In this document: piece by piece, positions 15,269 through 23,809 of the stretch
Layout: each line of letters starts with the position of its first letter
Position numbering within the stretch: the stretch's first letter is position 1
NCBI GenBank assembly: GCA_001898485.1
Contig: MKTY01000019.1
Location: forward strand, 774,030-838,029
Direction: 5' to 3'
Length of the DNA: 64,000 bases
Origin: Sphingobacteriales bacterium 46-32
Lineage (GTDB): Bacteria > Bacteroidota > Bacteroidia > Chitinophagales > Chitinophagaceae
Program-made: the position numbers and the translations under genes
Notes under the pieces: model-generated
The model's input: only the letters and a program-made list of their open reading frames with translations
Told to the model about the DNA's origin: nothing
Databases searched by the model: none

Positions 15269-16357
15269 ATGCAAACAGCAGAACAAACTCAAAAAGACAC
15301 CGTGCAGGCCGCATGGAATAAAAGGCCGCTGATCATCAGCGGACCTTGCAGTGCAGAAACAGAAGAACAGGTGCTGGCGACTGCGCAGCGGCTGGCCGCT
15401 ACCGGCAAAATAAATATGTTGCGTGCAGGCATCTGGAAACCCCGTACCAAACCAGGGATGTTTGAAGGTATTGGAGCCAAAGGGTTGCCCTGGCTGCAGC
15501 AGGCAAAAAAACTTACCGGCTTACCCACAACTGTAGAAGTTGCTACCGGCAAACAGGTACAGGATGCGCTCACGTTTGATGTAGATGTATTGTGGATTGG
15601 TGCACGCACTACCGTAAACCCCTTCAGTGTGCAGGAAGTGGCCGATGCACTCCGTGGAGTAGATGTGCCGGTAATGATCAAAAACCCGATTAATCCTGAC
15701 CTCGAATTGTGGTCTGGTGCTGTAGAGCGTGTGGCAAGAGCAGGTATTAAACAAATTGGTCTGATACATCGCGGATTCTCTTCGTACGGTAATACCGAAT
15801 ACCGTAATGCCCCCATGTGGCACCTGGCAATCGAGATGAAACTTAAACATCCCGATATGCCTATCATCAACGACCCCAGCCATATCTGCGGACGCCGCGA
15901 TATTCTGCTGGAGGTAATGCAACGTGCAGTAGATCTCGATTATGATGGACTGATGATAGAAAGCCATATTGATCCCGACAATGCGTGGAGTGATGCCAAA
16001 CAACAGGTGACACCAGAGCGCCTGGCCGAAATGCTGGATACCATCATCTGGCGTAAAGAAGATGTAAACTCTGCCGAGTATCATGCCGCACTGGAAAAAT
16101 TGCGTCAGCAAATCAATCACCTCGACGATGAGTTGATGCAAATCCTGGGACAGCGTATGAAGATCGCCGAACAGATTGGTCAATACAAGAAGGCAAATAA
16201 TATCACCATCCTGCAAACCAACCGGTGGAATGAAATTATTGAAAAGGCTTTTGTAAAAGCTGATAAACTGGGCTTGAGCAAAGAGTTTATTACACGCTAC
16301 TTTGATGCCGTGCACATGGAAAGCATCAACCACCAAAAGAAAGTACTGGATTCTTAA
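15269..16357 (+). CDS. Bifunctional DAHP synthase / chorismate mutase
   Basis: 362-residue fusion. Residues about 15-265 form a type I-beta (KDO8P-synthase-like) 3-deoxy-7-phosphoheptulonate synthase with IISGPCSAET, the RAGIWKPRTKPG block and DPSHICGRRD. Residues about 275-360 are an AroQ-type chorismate mutase (LRQQINHLDDELMQILGQRM, basic active-site helix). It therefore provides both the first step of the shikimate pathway and the chorismate-to-prephenate step that feeds pheA and tyrA. C-terminal mutase fusions of this kind are known in Bacteroidota, and there the mutase part gives feedback control by prephenate. Confidence 0.93.
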   Translation: MQTAEQTQKDTVQAAWNKRPLIISGPCSAETEEQVLATAQRLAATGKINMLRAGIWKPRTKPGMFEGIGAKGLPWLQQAKKLTGLPTTVEVATGKQVQDALTFDVDVLWIGARTTVNPFSVQEVADALRGVDVPVMIKNPINPDLELWSGAVERVARAGIKQIGLIHRGFSSYGNTEYRNAPMWHLAIEMKLKHPDMPIINDPSHICGRRDILLEVMQRAVDLDYDGLMIESHIDPDNAWSDAKQQVTPERLAEMLDTIIWRKEDVNSAEYHAALEKLRQQINHLDDELMQILGQRMKIAEQIGQYKKANNITILQTNRWNEIIEKAFVKADKLGLSKEFITRYFDAVHMESINHQKKVLDS

Positions 16358-16365
16358 ACCCGGAT

Positions 16366-17385
16366 ATGGAAAAAAAGAACTATCGGTTTTCTGCTGCTGA
16401 TACCACTTTTTATTTTGCAGCAGGCATCAGTCAGCTGCGTGAGCTTACTGACCCTGCCAGCACCATCCTCATCACCGATGAGCATGTGTATGCGGCGCAT
16501 ACCAAACGTTTCAAAGGGTGGAATACCATTGTGCTGAAGCCGGGTGAGGAATTTAAAGTGCAGGCCACGGTAGACAGTCTTATTGAGCAGCTGATTGAGA
16601 TGGAAGCAGATCGTAAGACTACCCTCGTAGGTATAGGCGGTGGCGTCATTACAGATATCACCGGTTATGTGGCTTCTGTGTACATGCGGGGTATCCGGTT
16701 TGGTTTTTTGCCTACCACACTGCTGGCCCTGGTAGATGCTTCTATCGGCGGTAAAAACGGTATTGATGTGGGTGTGTATAAAAATATGGTAGGCGTCATC
16801 CGTCAGCCTGCCTTTATTCTGCACGACATGGTGTTTCTGAAAACACTTCCGCAACAGGAGTGGGAGAACGGCTTTGCTGAGATCATCAAGCATGCCTGTA
16901 TCCGCGATGCGGCGATGTTTGCCCACCTTGAGGAAAAATCCTTCCGGTCGTTTCAAACCAGTCAGAAACAGATCTGTGAGCTGGTGCAGCGCAATGCCGT
17001 CTTGAAAGCGCGGGTAGTGAAAAACGATGAGTTTGAAAAAGGGGAACGCCGTTTGCTCAATTTCGGTCATACACTTGGGCATGCACTGGAAAACCAGTAT
17101 GAGCTCATGCATGGCCAGGCCGTGGCAATCGGTATGACTTATGCCTGTCATATTTCAGAACAACTGCGGCGGTTCCGTAATACCGAACGTGTAGTGCGGG
17201 TGATTGAAAAATACGGACTGCCCACTTATGCTGCATTTGATAAAGCGCAGGCTTTTGCGGTCCTGAAGATGGATAAGAAAAGAGAACGGAAAGAAATGAA
17301 TTATGTACTGCTCGACAGAATCGGGAAGGGAGTGGTACAGCCCATTGGGCTGCAGCAACTGGAGCAGATTATCGAAAAACTTTAA
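16366..17385 (+). CDS. aroB: 3-dehydroquinate synthase
   Basis: Second step of the shikimate pathway: cyclises DAHP to 3-dehydroquinate using NAD and a divalent metal. The NAD-binding GGGVITDITGYVAS motif, the PTTLLALVDASIGGKNGID block and the metal-ligand segment NFGHTLGHALE are all present. 339 residues, normal length. It starts 8 bases after the preceding stop, so it is part of the same operon. Confidence 0.96.
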   Translation: MEKKNYRFSAADTTFYFAAGISQLRELTDPASTILITDEHVYAAHTKRFKGWNTIVLKPGEEFKVQATVDSLIEQLIEMEADRKTTLVGIGGGVITDITGYVASVYMRGIRFGFLPTTLLALVDASIGGKNGIDVGVYKNMVGVIRQPAFILHDMVFLKTLPQQEWENGFAEIIKHACIRDAAMFAHLEEKSFRSFQTSQKQICELVQRNAVLKARVVKNDEFEKGERRLLNFGHTLGHALENQYELMHGQAVAIGMTYACHISEQLRRFRNTERVVRVIEKYGLPTYAAFDKAQAFAVLKMDKKRERKEMNYVLLDRIGKGVVQPIGLQQLEQIIEKL

Positions 17386-17413
17386 ACACCGCCCGTTAAG
17401 GGCACGGCGAAAT

Positions 17414-18724
17414 ATGAAAGTAATAATCAGTCCTTCTGAATTGAGTGGTGTATTGCAGGCGCCGGCTTCGAAGAGTTCGATGCAAAGAGCCTGTGCAGCA
17501 GCACTTTTGCGGAAAGGACGTACCGTGATTCATAGCCCCGGTCATAGCAACGATGATAAAGCGGCTATTGACATTATTCAGAAGCTTGGAGCCTGTGTGG
17601 AACATTCTACAGACGCACTCGAAGTAACGAGTGATGGCGTAAATCCCGTGTCGCTGGAAGTGAATTGCGGCGAAAGCGGATTGAGCATACGGATGTTTAC
17701 TCCTATCGCTGCTCTGAGTACGCTGCCGGTGCGCATCAACGGATCGGGTAGCCTGGTACAAAGGCCAATGGATTTTTTTGATCAGGTATTACCACAACTG
17801 GGTGTACGCATCAGCAGTAATGCCGGACGTTTGCCAATGGATATACAGGGGCCGTTACAAGCTCAGAATATTACTGTAGACGGATCGCTGAGTTCGCAAT
17901 TTCTTACCGGTTTGCTGATGGCTTTCAGCACTGCTATCCGTGACCAGCAAATCAGTGAACCCATTACCATTACTGTCAATGACCTCAAGAGCAAACCCTA
18001 TATTGATCTCACGCTTGATGTGATGCAGCAATTTGGTCTGCCCGTGCCGGTACATACCGATCACCGGGAGTTTACATTTACTTCAGCCGGTGTATTGCCG
18101 CAGCCATCGTTGGTAAACTATACAGTGGAGGGCGACTGGAGTGGTGGCGCGTTTCTGCTGGTGGCTGGTGCAATTGCCGGACCCATTACAGTGCGCGGCC
18201 TCGATCCCGGATCTACGCAGGCAGACAAAGCCATACTTACGGCTTTGCAGCGTGCCCATGCCGGAATAGCCATTGATGCCAAAGAAATTAAATTGCACCC
18301 CGGTCATCTCCATGGCTTCGAACTGGATGCCACAGACTGTCCTGACCTGTTTCCGCCCCTGGTAGCGCTGGCCGCTTATTGCAATGGGCAATCCCGTATA
18401 AAAGGAACCGGACGGCTTACACATAAAGAAAGCAACCGGGCGCTCACACTTCAGGAAGAGTTTGGTAAAATGGGTGTCGGTATAGAGTTGAGTGGTGATG
18501 AGATGCTCATCAATCCGCCTGTGCGTTTGAAGGGGGCTGCCACACATTCCCGTCACGACCATCGCATAGCCATGGCCTGTGCTGTAGCGGCCTTGCGTGC
18601 TACGGGCGCTACCGAGATTGCTGAGGCGCAGGCTGTCAATAAATCCTACCCCGATTTTTATAGCGATCTGAAATCACTCGGTGCACAGATAGATATTCAA
18701 TCGCTATGGCAGCATCTGCATTGA
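17414..18724 (+). CDS. aroA: 3-phosphoshikimate 1-carboxyvinyltransferase (EPSP synthase)
   Basis: Joins shikimate-3-phosphate and phosphoenolpyruvate. 436 residues from the ATG at 17414, which opens the standard KVIISPSELSGVLQAPASKS N-terminus; the longer frame overlaps aroB. Two-lobed inside-out barrel with SSQFLTGLLMA, DWSGGAFLL, TDCPDLFPPLVAL and HDHRIAMACA. The PEP/glyphosate loop, LGNAGTAMRPL in E. coli, reads NCGESGLSIRMF (84-95): the Gly is retained, but Thr97 and Pro101 (E. coli numbers) are Leu and Met. Part of the aro operon. Confidence 0.95.
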   Translation: MKVIISPSELSGVLQAPASKSSMQRACAAALLRKGRTVIHSPGHSNDDKAAIDIIQKLGACVEHSTDALEVTSDGVNPVSLEVNCGESGLSIRMFTPIAALSTLPVRINGSGSLVQRPMDFFDQVLPQLGVRISSNAGRLPMDIQGPLQAQNITVDGSLSSQFLTGLLMAFSTAIRDQQISEPITITVNDLKSKPYIDLTLDVMQQFGLPVPVHTDHREFTFTSAGVLPQPSLVNYTVEGDWSGGAFLLVAGAIAGPITVRGLDPGSTQADKAILTALQRAHAGIAIDAKEIKLHPGHLHGFELDATDCPDLFPPLVALAAYCNGQSRIKGTGRLTHKESNRALTLQEEFGKMGVGIELSGDEMLINPPVRLKGAATHSRHDHRIAMACAVAALRATGATEIAEAQAVNKSYPDFYSDLKSLGAQIDIQSLWQHLH

Positions 18725-18780
18725 TCACGAGTTTAATGTTTAATAATAAGATTACCTTCAGTTAGTACAAACCTGCTTAT

Positions 18781-19785
18781 ATGAATTCATTTGGCCGTCT
18801 GTTCAGGGTACATATTTTCGGAGAATCGCATGGAGATTGTGTGGGTGTGGTAATCGATGGTTGTGCAGCAGGCCTGCCATTGACAGCAGCGGATCTGTTG
18901 CCTGATCTGGAACGCCGCAAGGGAGGAAAACAAAAAGGAACCACTCCACGCCAGGAGGCTGATTTCCCTTTTTTCAGAAGTGGTATATTCAATGACCGTA
19001 CTACCGGGGCGCCGATCATGATTTATTTCGAAAATAACAATACCCGCAGTGCCGATTACGAAAAACAACGAAGCTTTCCACGCCCGGGCCATGCAGATAT
19101 GGTGGCTCATCAAAAATATGGCGGTAATGAAGATTACCGCGGGGGAGGCCATTTCAGTGCGCGGCTCACTACAGGACTGGTAGCTGCAGGCGGAATTGCC
19201 AAAAAACTAATGCAGGGGATTACTATAGACGCCCTTGTGACAGAAGCTGGCGGGGAGACGGATGTAGAAAAGGGATTACAAAAAGCCATTGAGGCTAAAG
19301 ATTCGATTGGCGGCATTGTAGAATGCAGGGTTAAGGGACTGCCTGCCGGTTTAGGTGAACCTTTTTTTGACTCCGTAGAATCATTGATTGCACATATGGC
19401 CTTTGCCATTCCGGCAGTGAAAGGGATAGAATTCGGATCCGGTTTTGCAGCCGCACGCATGTTTGGCTCAGCGCACAACGATGCAATAGAAAACATGGAG
19501 GGCAAAACCAGTACCAACCATGCCGGCGGTATTGTAGGCGGCATCAGCAATGGCAATGAGCTCGTGTTCAGGATTGCCATCAAACCCACCGCATCTACGC
19601 CAAAAGAACAGTTCAGCCTCAACTGGGATTCCGGCCAGATGGAGCAGTTTGCCGTACGTGGACGTCACGATCTCTGTGTAGCATTACGGGCTCCCGTGAT
19701 TCTCGAAGCCTGTACGGCCCTTGTACTGGCCGATCTGCTGATGCTCGAAGGCAAATTGCCCCGTGTATATTCATCTGCTCATTAA
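18781..19785 (+). CDS. aroC: Chorismate synthase
   Basis: Last common step: makes chorismate from EPSP with reduced FMN. It begins with MNSFGRLFRVHIFGESHG, the family's first signature (GESHG at 14-18), followed by YRGGGHFSARLT and the C-terminal RGRHDLC segment (catalytic Asp). 334 residues is slightly short but complete. With aroB and aroA it completes the operon's shikimate part; aroD/aroQ, aroE and aroK are not in the window. Confidence 0.96.
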   Translation: MNSFGRLFRVHIFGESHGDCVGVVIDGCAAGLPLTAADLLPDLERRKGGKQKGTTPRQEADFPFFRSGIFNDRTTGAPIMIYFENNNTRSADYEKQRSFPRPGHADMVAHQKYGGNEDYRGGGHFSARLTTGLVAAGGIAKKLMQGITIDALVTEAGGETDVEKGLQKAIEAKDSIGGIVECRVKGLPAGLGEPFFDSVESLIAHMAFAIPAVKGIEFGSGFAAARMFGSAHNDAIENMEGKTSTNHAGGIVGGISNGNELVFRIAIKPTASTPKEQFSLNWDSGQMEQFAVRGRHDLCVALRAPVILEACTALVLADLLMLEGKLPRVYSSAH

Positions 19786-19797
19786 TCAATCGTGTCT

Positions 19798-20097
19798 ATG
19801 GCACTTATCTATCATATTACTACTGCTACCACATGGGCCGAAGCGCTGAAAGCCGGACAATATGAAGCACCATCGCTGCAGTCCGAAGGGTTTATCCATA
19901 ATTGCGAAGAACGCCAGGTAGGGGCTATTCTGGACCGTTTTTATGCGGATCAGCATGACCTGGTCAAACTCATTATTGACACAGACAAACTCAGCTCATC
20001 CTTAGTATATGAGTGGTCTGCCTCTCTGCAGGATACATTTCCTCATATTTATGGACCTATTAATCTCGATGCCGTCGTGGAAGCCGTAGCTCTTTAA
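19798..20097 (+). CDS. DUF952 family protein
   Basis: Small cytoplasmic protein of 99 residues with the DUF952 pattern: IYHITTATTWAEAL, SEGFIHNC, and the C-terminal FPHIYGPINLDAV. The family has a glutathione S-transferase-like or ADP-ribosyl-like fold in databases but no settled activity. The ATG at 19798 is used; a GTG two codons upstream is possible. It follows aroC by 12 bases and closes the operon before a weak terminator. No link to aromatic synthesis is evident apart from position. Confidence 0.85.
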   Translation: MALIYHITTATTWAEALKAGQYEAPSLQSEGFIHNCEERQVGAILDRFYADQHDLVKLIIDTDKLSSSLVYEWSASLQDTFPHIYGPINLDAVVEAVAL

Positions 20098-20107
20098 CAA
20101 AAAAAGC

Positions 20108-20136
20108 AAGCCTGCATGCAACAGTTGGGCTTTTTT
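20108..20136 (+). terminator. Probable intrinsic terminator of the aro operon
   Basis: AAGCCT...GGGCTT stem with a loop of about 13 bases followed by a run of T. Weaker than the others in the window but correctly placed 10 bases after the DUF952 stop. Confidence 0.5.
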
Positions 20137-20233
20137 CCTCTTCCTGTAACTGGCTGCACTATTTCAGCCCGGTATTTGTTATTTTGCTGTACCTAATGAG
20201 TGCAGGAGCTATTTATTCTATGTAATTCACTAT

Positions 20234-21925
20234 ATGCGAAGAGTCGGACTATTGATCAAAAATGCCAGTGGTATTGGCTTATTATGCCTGATGGCAGCCT
20301 GTGGTAATGGCGATAAACCTGCCACGCGCGATCTGGTGCAATCACCGGATGAGCTGGATCCGAAAACAACCGAGAATATCCGGCAATTGCTGGACTATGC
20401 CGGCACACATAAACAATTGCCCGACGATTCGGCGCTGCTGTTTGACAATGCCCTGCTGAGCAAGGCCTATCAGGAGCGGGAGTATAAACCCATCTGGGGC
20501 AGCCGGGAAGAATGGCAGCCCCTGGCAGATTCTCTTTTTGGTTTTTTACAAACGGCCAAATGGTATGGTCTGTTTCCTGAAGACTATCATTTTCCCAGGC
20601 TATCTTCTATTCGCCAGCGGATTCTGGCAGATTCTGCCCGCAAAGGTGACCGCACAGATGCCGTACTCTGGGCCAGGGCCGATATCATGCTTACAGATGC
20701 TTTTGTACATATAATTAAGGACCTGAAGCTGGGCCGGTTGCCACTTGACAGTATTTCTGCCCGGAAAGACTCGGTACTGCCGGCAGACTTTTACCTGCAG
20801 CGCCTTTCTGCTGCTCGTGGCAAGCAATCGCTGGCGCTGGCGTTTTACGGTTTGGAGCCCAGGCATGAAGGATACCGCAGATTGAAGGCGGCAATACCGG
20901 CATTTCTCGAGAATGCCAGCGACAGGGTTTACACCCGGGTACCATCGCCCAAAGACCCCGGATTTAAACAGGCATTGCAGACCCGTCTCTATGAGGGGGG
21001 CTACCTCGATCAGGATAGCATAACCGCTGATTCTGCTACCCTGGTAAAGGCTGTCAAAAAGTTTCAGGAGGAGCATAATATTGCTGTTGATGGCAGGGTG
21101 GGAGAGGGTACCGTGCGGATATTAAATACAAACGATAAAGACCGGTTCGTAAATATTGCCATAACCCTTGACCGGTACAAGCACCTCCCCGACAGTATGC
21201 CCGGGCGTTATGTATGGGTAAATATTCCCGGTTATTACATGTTGCTGCACCAGGGAGATTCGATCAATGTGGAATCGAAAATTATCTGTGGCAAACCGGC
21301 AACCCGCACGCCTTTGCTCACGAGCGCCATATCTGAACTCATCACCTATCCGCAGTGGACGGTTCCTACCAGTATAATTGCCAAAGAAATATTGCCGGCT
21401 GTAAAACGCGATCCCGGTTACCTGGCTAAAAAAGGGTTTAGTCTGATCAATGGTAAAGGCGATGAAGTGGATCCCTTTACTGTAGAGTGGAGCAAGTACA
21501 GCAAAGGGATTCCTTACAAAGTGGTTCAGGGCAGTGGCGATGCCAATGCCCTCGGGATACTTAAATTCAATTTTCCCAACAAATATGCCGTATACCTGCA
21601 TGATACCAACCAACGCTATCTGTTTGCCCAGGCCATGCGCTCACTGAGTCACGGTTGTGTGCGGGTGCAGTCCTGGGAAAAGCTGGCTTACAGCATTATA
21701 CGCTATGATTATAAATCCAGGGAGGATGGCAAACCGTCGGCAGTGGAAGATTCTCTCAATAGTTGGTTGAAACGCAAGGAGAAACATCATATTACGGTTA
21801 AAAACAGGCTGCCTGTATTTATCCGTTACTTTACCTGCGAGTGGCGAAACAACCGGCTTCTTTTCTATGATGACATCTATGGAGAAGACCGGCTGGCGCG
21901 GCGTCAGTATTTTGCCGGAAAATAG
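20234..21925 (+). CDS. L,D-transpeptidase lipoprotein (YcbB-like)
   Basis: 563-residue cell-wall enzyme that forms 3-3 crosslinks in peptidoglycan or attaches proteins to it. A lipoprotein signal ends in LMAAC (Cys23). A helical N-terminal scaffold is followed by a peptidoglycan-binding segment (FQEEHNIAVDGRVGEGTVRIL) and the YkuD catalytic domain with SHGCVRV; the nucleophile is C475. Layout and size agree with the YcbB/LdtD branch. It should face the periplasm from the inner or outer membrane. Single gene between two terminators or spacers. Confidence 0.92.
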   Translation: MRRVGLLIKNASGIGLLCLMAACGNGDKPATRDLVQSPDELDPKTTENIRQLLDYAGTHKQLPDDSALLFDNALLSKAYQEREYKPIWGSREEWQPLADSLFGFLQTAKWYGLFPEDYHFPRLSSIRQRILADSARKGDRTDAVLWARADIMLTDAFVHIIKDLKLGRLPLDSISARKDSVLPADFYLQRLSAARGKQSLALAFYGLEPRHEGYRRLKAAIPAFLENASDRVYTRVPSPKDPGFKQALQTRLYEGGYLDQDSITADSATLVKAVKKFQEEHNIAVDGRVGEGTVRILNTNDKDRFVNIAITLDRYKHLPDSMPGRYVWVNIPGYYMLLHQGDSINVESKIICGKPATRTPLLTSAISELITYPQWTVPTSIIAKEILPAVKRDPGYLAKKGFSLINGKGDEVDPFTVEWSKYSKGIPYKVVQGSGDANALGILKFNFPNKYAVYLHDTNQRYLFAQAMRSLSHGCVRVQSWEKLAYSIIRYDYKSREDGKPSAVEDSLNSWLKRKEKHHITVKNRLPVFIRYFTCEWRNNRLLFYDDIYGEDRLARRQYFAGK

Positions 21926-22003
21926 GCGTCCGTGCTGACAAAAAAACAAGGGGATAACACAAAAATCTCCACTCAAATTGGTGAATATGAGTGGAATAAT
22001 TTA

Positions 22004-22035
22004 TTTTAGGATATAGGACAGACCTGTTATTTTTG
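22004..22035 (+). promoter_or_regulatory. Predicted promoter of the ompA-like gene
   Basis: TATTTTTG at 22028-22035 fits the Bacteroidota -7 consensus TAnnTTTG, with a TTTT sequence 20 bases upstream as an imperfect -33 box. The gene begins 30 bases further on. Confidence 0.45.
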
Positions 22036-22064
22036 TCACGTTTATCAAACCAAACTATCTCTTT

Positions 22065-23393
22065 ATGAAGAAGATCCTAGCCGTTCTTTTGGCCTTGTAT
22101 CTGTTTGTGCCTGCAAGCTTCGGGCAGGACGATGAAGTAAGGCCGGCAGCCATTGGCCTTAGCTATGTTCTGAACGATTTTCGGACAGCTAATCTGATAC
22201 GGACTACCTCACTCTCTTCTGTTTTAGCGAACAAGCAATGGACCAAGCCCAAACAAATGAGCCCCGGTATTGCTGTGAGCTATTTCAAAGGCTTATATAA
22301 AAAAGTGGATTTTGCCGGTACAGCCGCATTCTCCTTTCTGCGTTACCCCATGACAGGCAAGACTTTTTTTGCTGATCGTCTGCTGGTAGAAACAGATGCC
22401 TCTCTGAATCTGAAAATGGTTTCTGAAAAATACTGGGTACAACCATACCTCATTGCAGGTATCGGTGCAAGTATGTATGCCGGTAAATATTTTGGTGCTT
22501 TTATACCTACTGGTGTTGGTCTGAAAGTAAATTTCTTTGATGATGCACACCTGTTTGTGACCTCACAGTACCGGATTCCCGTAACAACGGAAACCACCAA
22601 CTACCATTTCTTCAATCAATTTGGTATTGCCGGACGTATTGGTAAGAAAAAAGAGCCCGCTCCGCTGAAACCCCTGCCTCCGGCTCCGACTCCTCCTGTT
22701 GATACCGATAAGGATGGAATTGTTGATAGCCTCGATAAATGTCCGACTGTACCAGGTCTGGCCAAATACCAGGGTTGCCCCATCCCAGATACAGATAAGG
22801 ATGGTATCAATGATGAAGAAGATAAATGCCCCACAGTAGCCGGCCTGGCCCGCTACCAGGGTTGTCCTATTCCCGATACGGATAAAGATGGTATCAATGA
22901 TGAGGAAGATAAATGCCCCACTGAAGCCGGTCCCGCCAGCAATAATGGCTGTCCTTTCGTTGATACAGATGGCGATGGTATCATAGACCAGGAAGATTGG
23001 TGCCCCAACGAAAAAGGTCTGCCTGAGAATCACGGATGTCCCAAACTGGAAGAGTACAACTTCAATGCGAAGAGTGTTCAGTTTGCCACCGGTAGCGCCA
23101 AACTGCTGCCTTCGGCTACTAAAGAACTCGACAAACTGGTGACTATCCTCAATGAGCATGCTAATTTCAATATCAGCATCGAAGGTCATACTGATAACAC
23201 GGGTAAACCTGCATTAAACCAAACCCTGTCTGCCAAACGTGCAGAGGCTGTGAAAGCGTACCTCGTGAAAAAAGGTATCAGTGCTGAACGTCTGTCTGCT
23301 GCCGGTTTTGGACAGGACCAGCCGATTGAGGATAATAAAACAGTAAAAGGCCGCGCCGCCAACCGCCGTGTGGAATTCAAGCTGGTAAAATAA
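22065..23393 (+). CDS. OmpA-family outer membrane protein with thrombospondin type 3 repeats
   Basis: 442 residues. A signal peptide (to about residue 20, SFGQ) leads to an N-terminal beta-barrel-like region (about 25-195), a Pro-rich linker (PLPPAPTPP) and four Ca-binding thrombospondin type 3 repeats (DTDKDGI...D.CP, about 212-325). The last part is a C-terminal OmpA peptidoglycan-binding domain with IEGHTDNTGKPALNQTLSAKRA and NRRVEF. It anchors the outer membrane to the cell wall. A strong terminator follows, and a promoter precedes. Confidence 0.95.
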   Translation: MKKILAVLLALYLFVPASFGQDDEVRPAAIGLSYVLNDFRTANLIRTTSLSSVLANKQWTKPKQMSPGIAVSYFKGLYKKVDFAGTAAFSFLRYPMTGKTFFADRLLVETDASLNLKMVSEKYWVQPYLIAGIGASMYAGKYFGAFIPTGVGLKVNFFDDAHLFVTSQYRIPVTTETTNYHFFNQFGIAGRIGKKKEPAPLKPLPPAPTPPVDTDKDGIVDSLDKCPTVPGLAKYQGCPIPDTDKDGINDEEDKCPTVAGLARYQGCPIPDTDKDGINDEEDKCPTEAGPASNNGCPFVDTDGDGIIDQEDWCPNEKGLPENHGCPKLEEYNFNAKSVQFATGSAKLLPSATKELDKLVTILNEHANFNISIEGHTDNTGKPALNQTLSAKRAEAVKAYLVKKGISAERLSAAGFGQDQPIEDNKTVKGRAANRRVEFKLVK

Positions 23394-23414
23394 TTTTTCA
23401 TACCTATTTTTTGC

Positions 23415-23448
23415 AAACCCCTTCCCAACAGGAAGGGGTTTGTTGTTT
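23415..23448 (+). terminator. Intrinsic terminator of the ompA-like gene
   Basis: Perfect 11-bp stem AAACCCCTTCC / GGAAGGGGTTT with a CAACA loop, then GTTGTTT, 21 bases after the stop. Confidence 0.9.
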
Positions 23449-23809
23449 ATAGAATGTCGCGCTGGCGATAGGTGATTTCACGCAGTGCCGGTATTGGGTT
23501 TCCTGCTGAGCGTAGAAAAAGTTTAAAAGAAATAATTAAAAAATAAGTGTTAACGATTATTAAGTACAGGTGTTTGTGCAGATTAGTGTAGGTAAATAAT
23601 ACTAATTTCTGATTTTTTTATATGCAAACACTTAACATCTGATTTTTCGTATTTATGTTTATGTCCTGAAAGACAACTTTTAATTAAAACCAATATCCAC
23701 CATGCCCCGCACTATGCACCCCTTGCGTGCGCGAATAACCTGACTGTAAAAGTCCACCCACATTCGCAGCATTTTTCATTCCACCATACATACTGATAAA
23801 GTCAATCCA
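23449..23809. other. Intergenic region before the large surface protein
   Basis: About 360 bases, AT-rich in the middle, with no coding frame, hairpin or clear TTTG/TAnnTTTG promoter that I could find. Long 5' regions are common before big secreted-protein genes; otherwise I see nothing in it. Confidence 0.5.
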
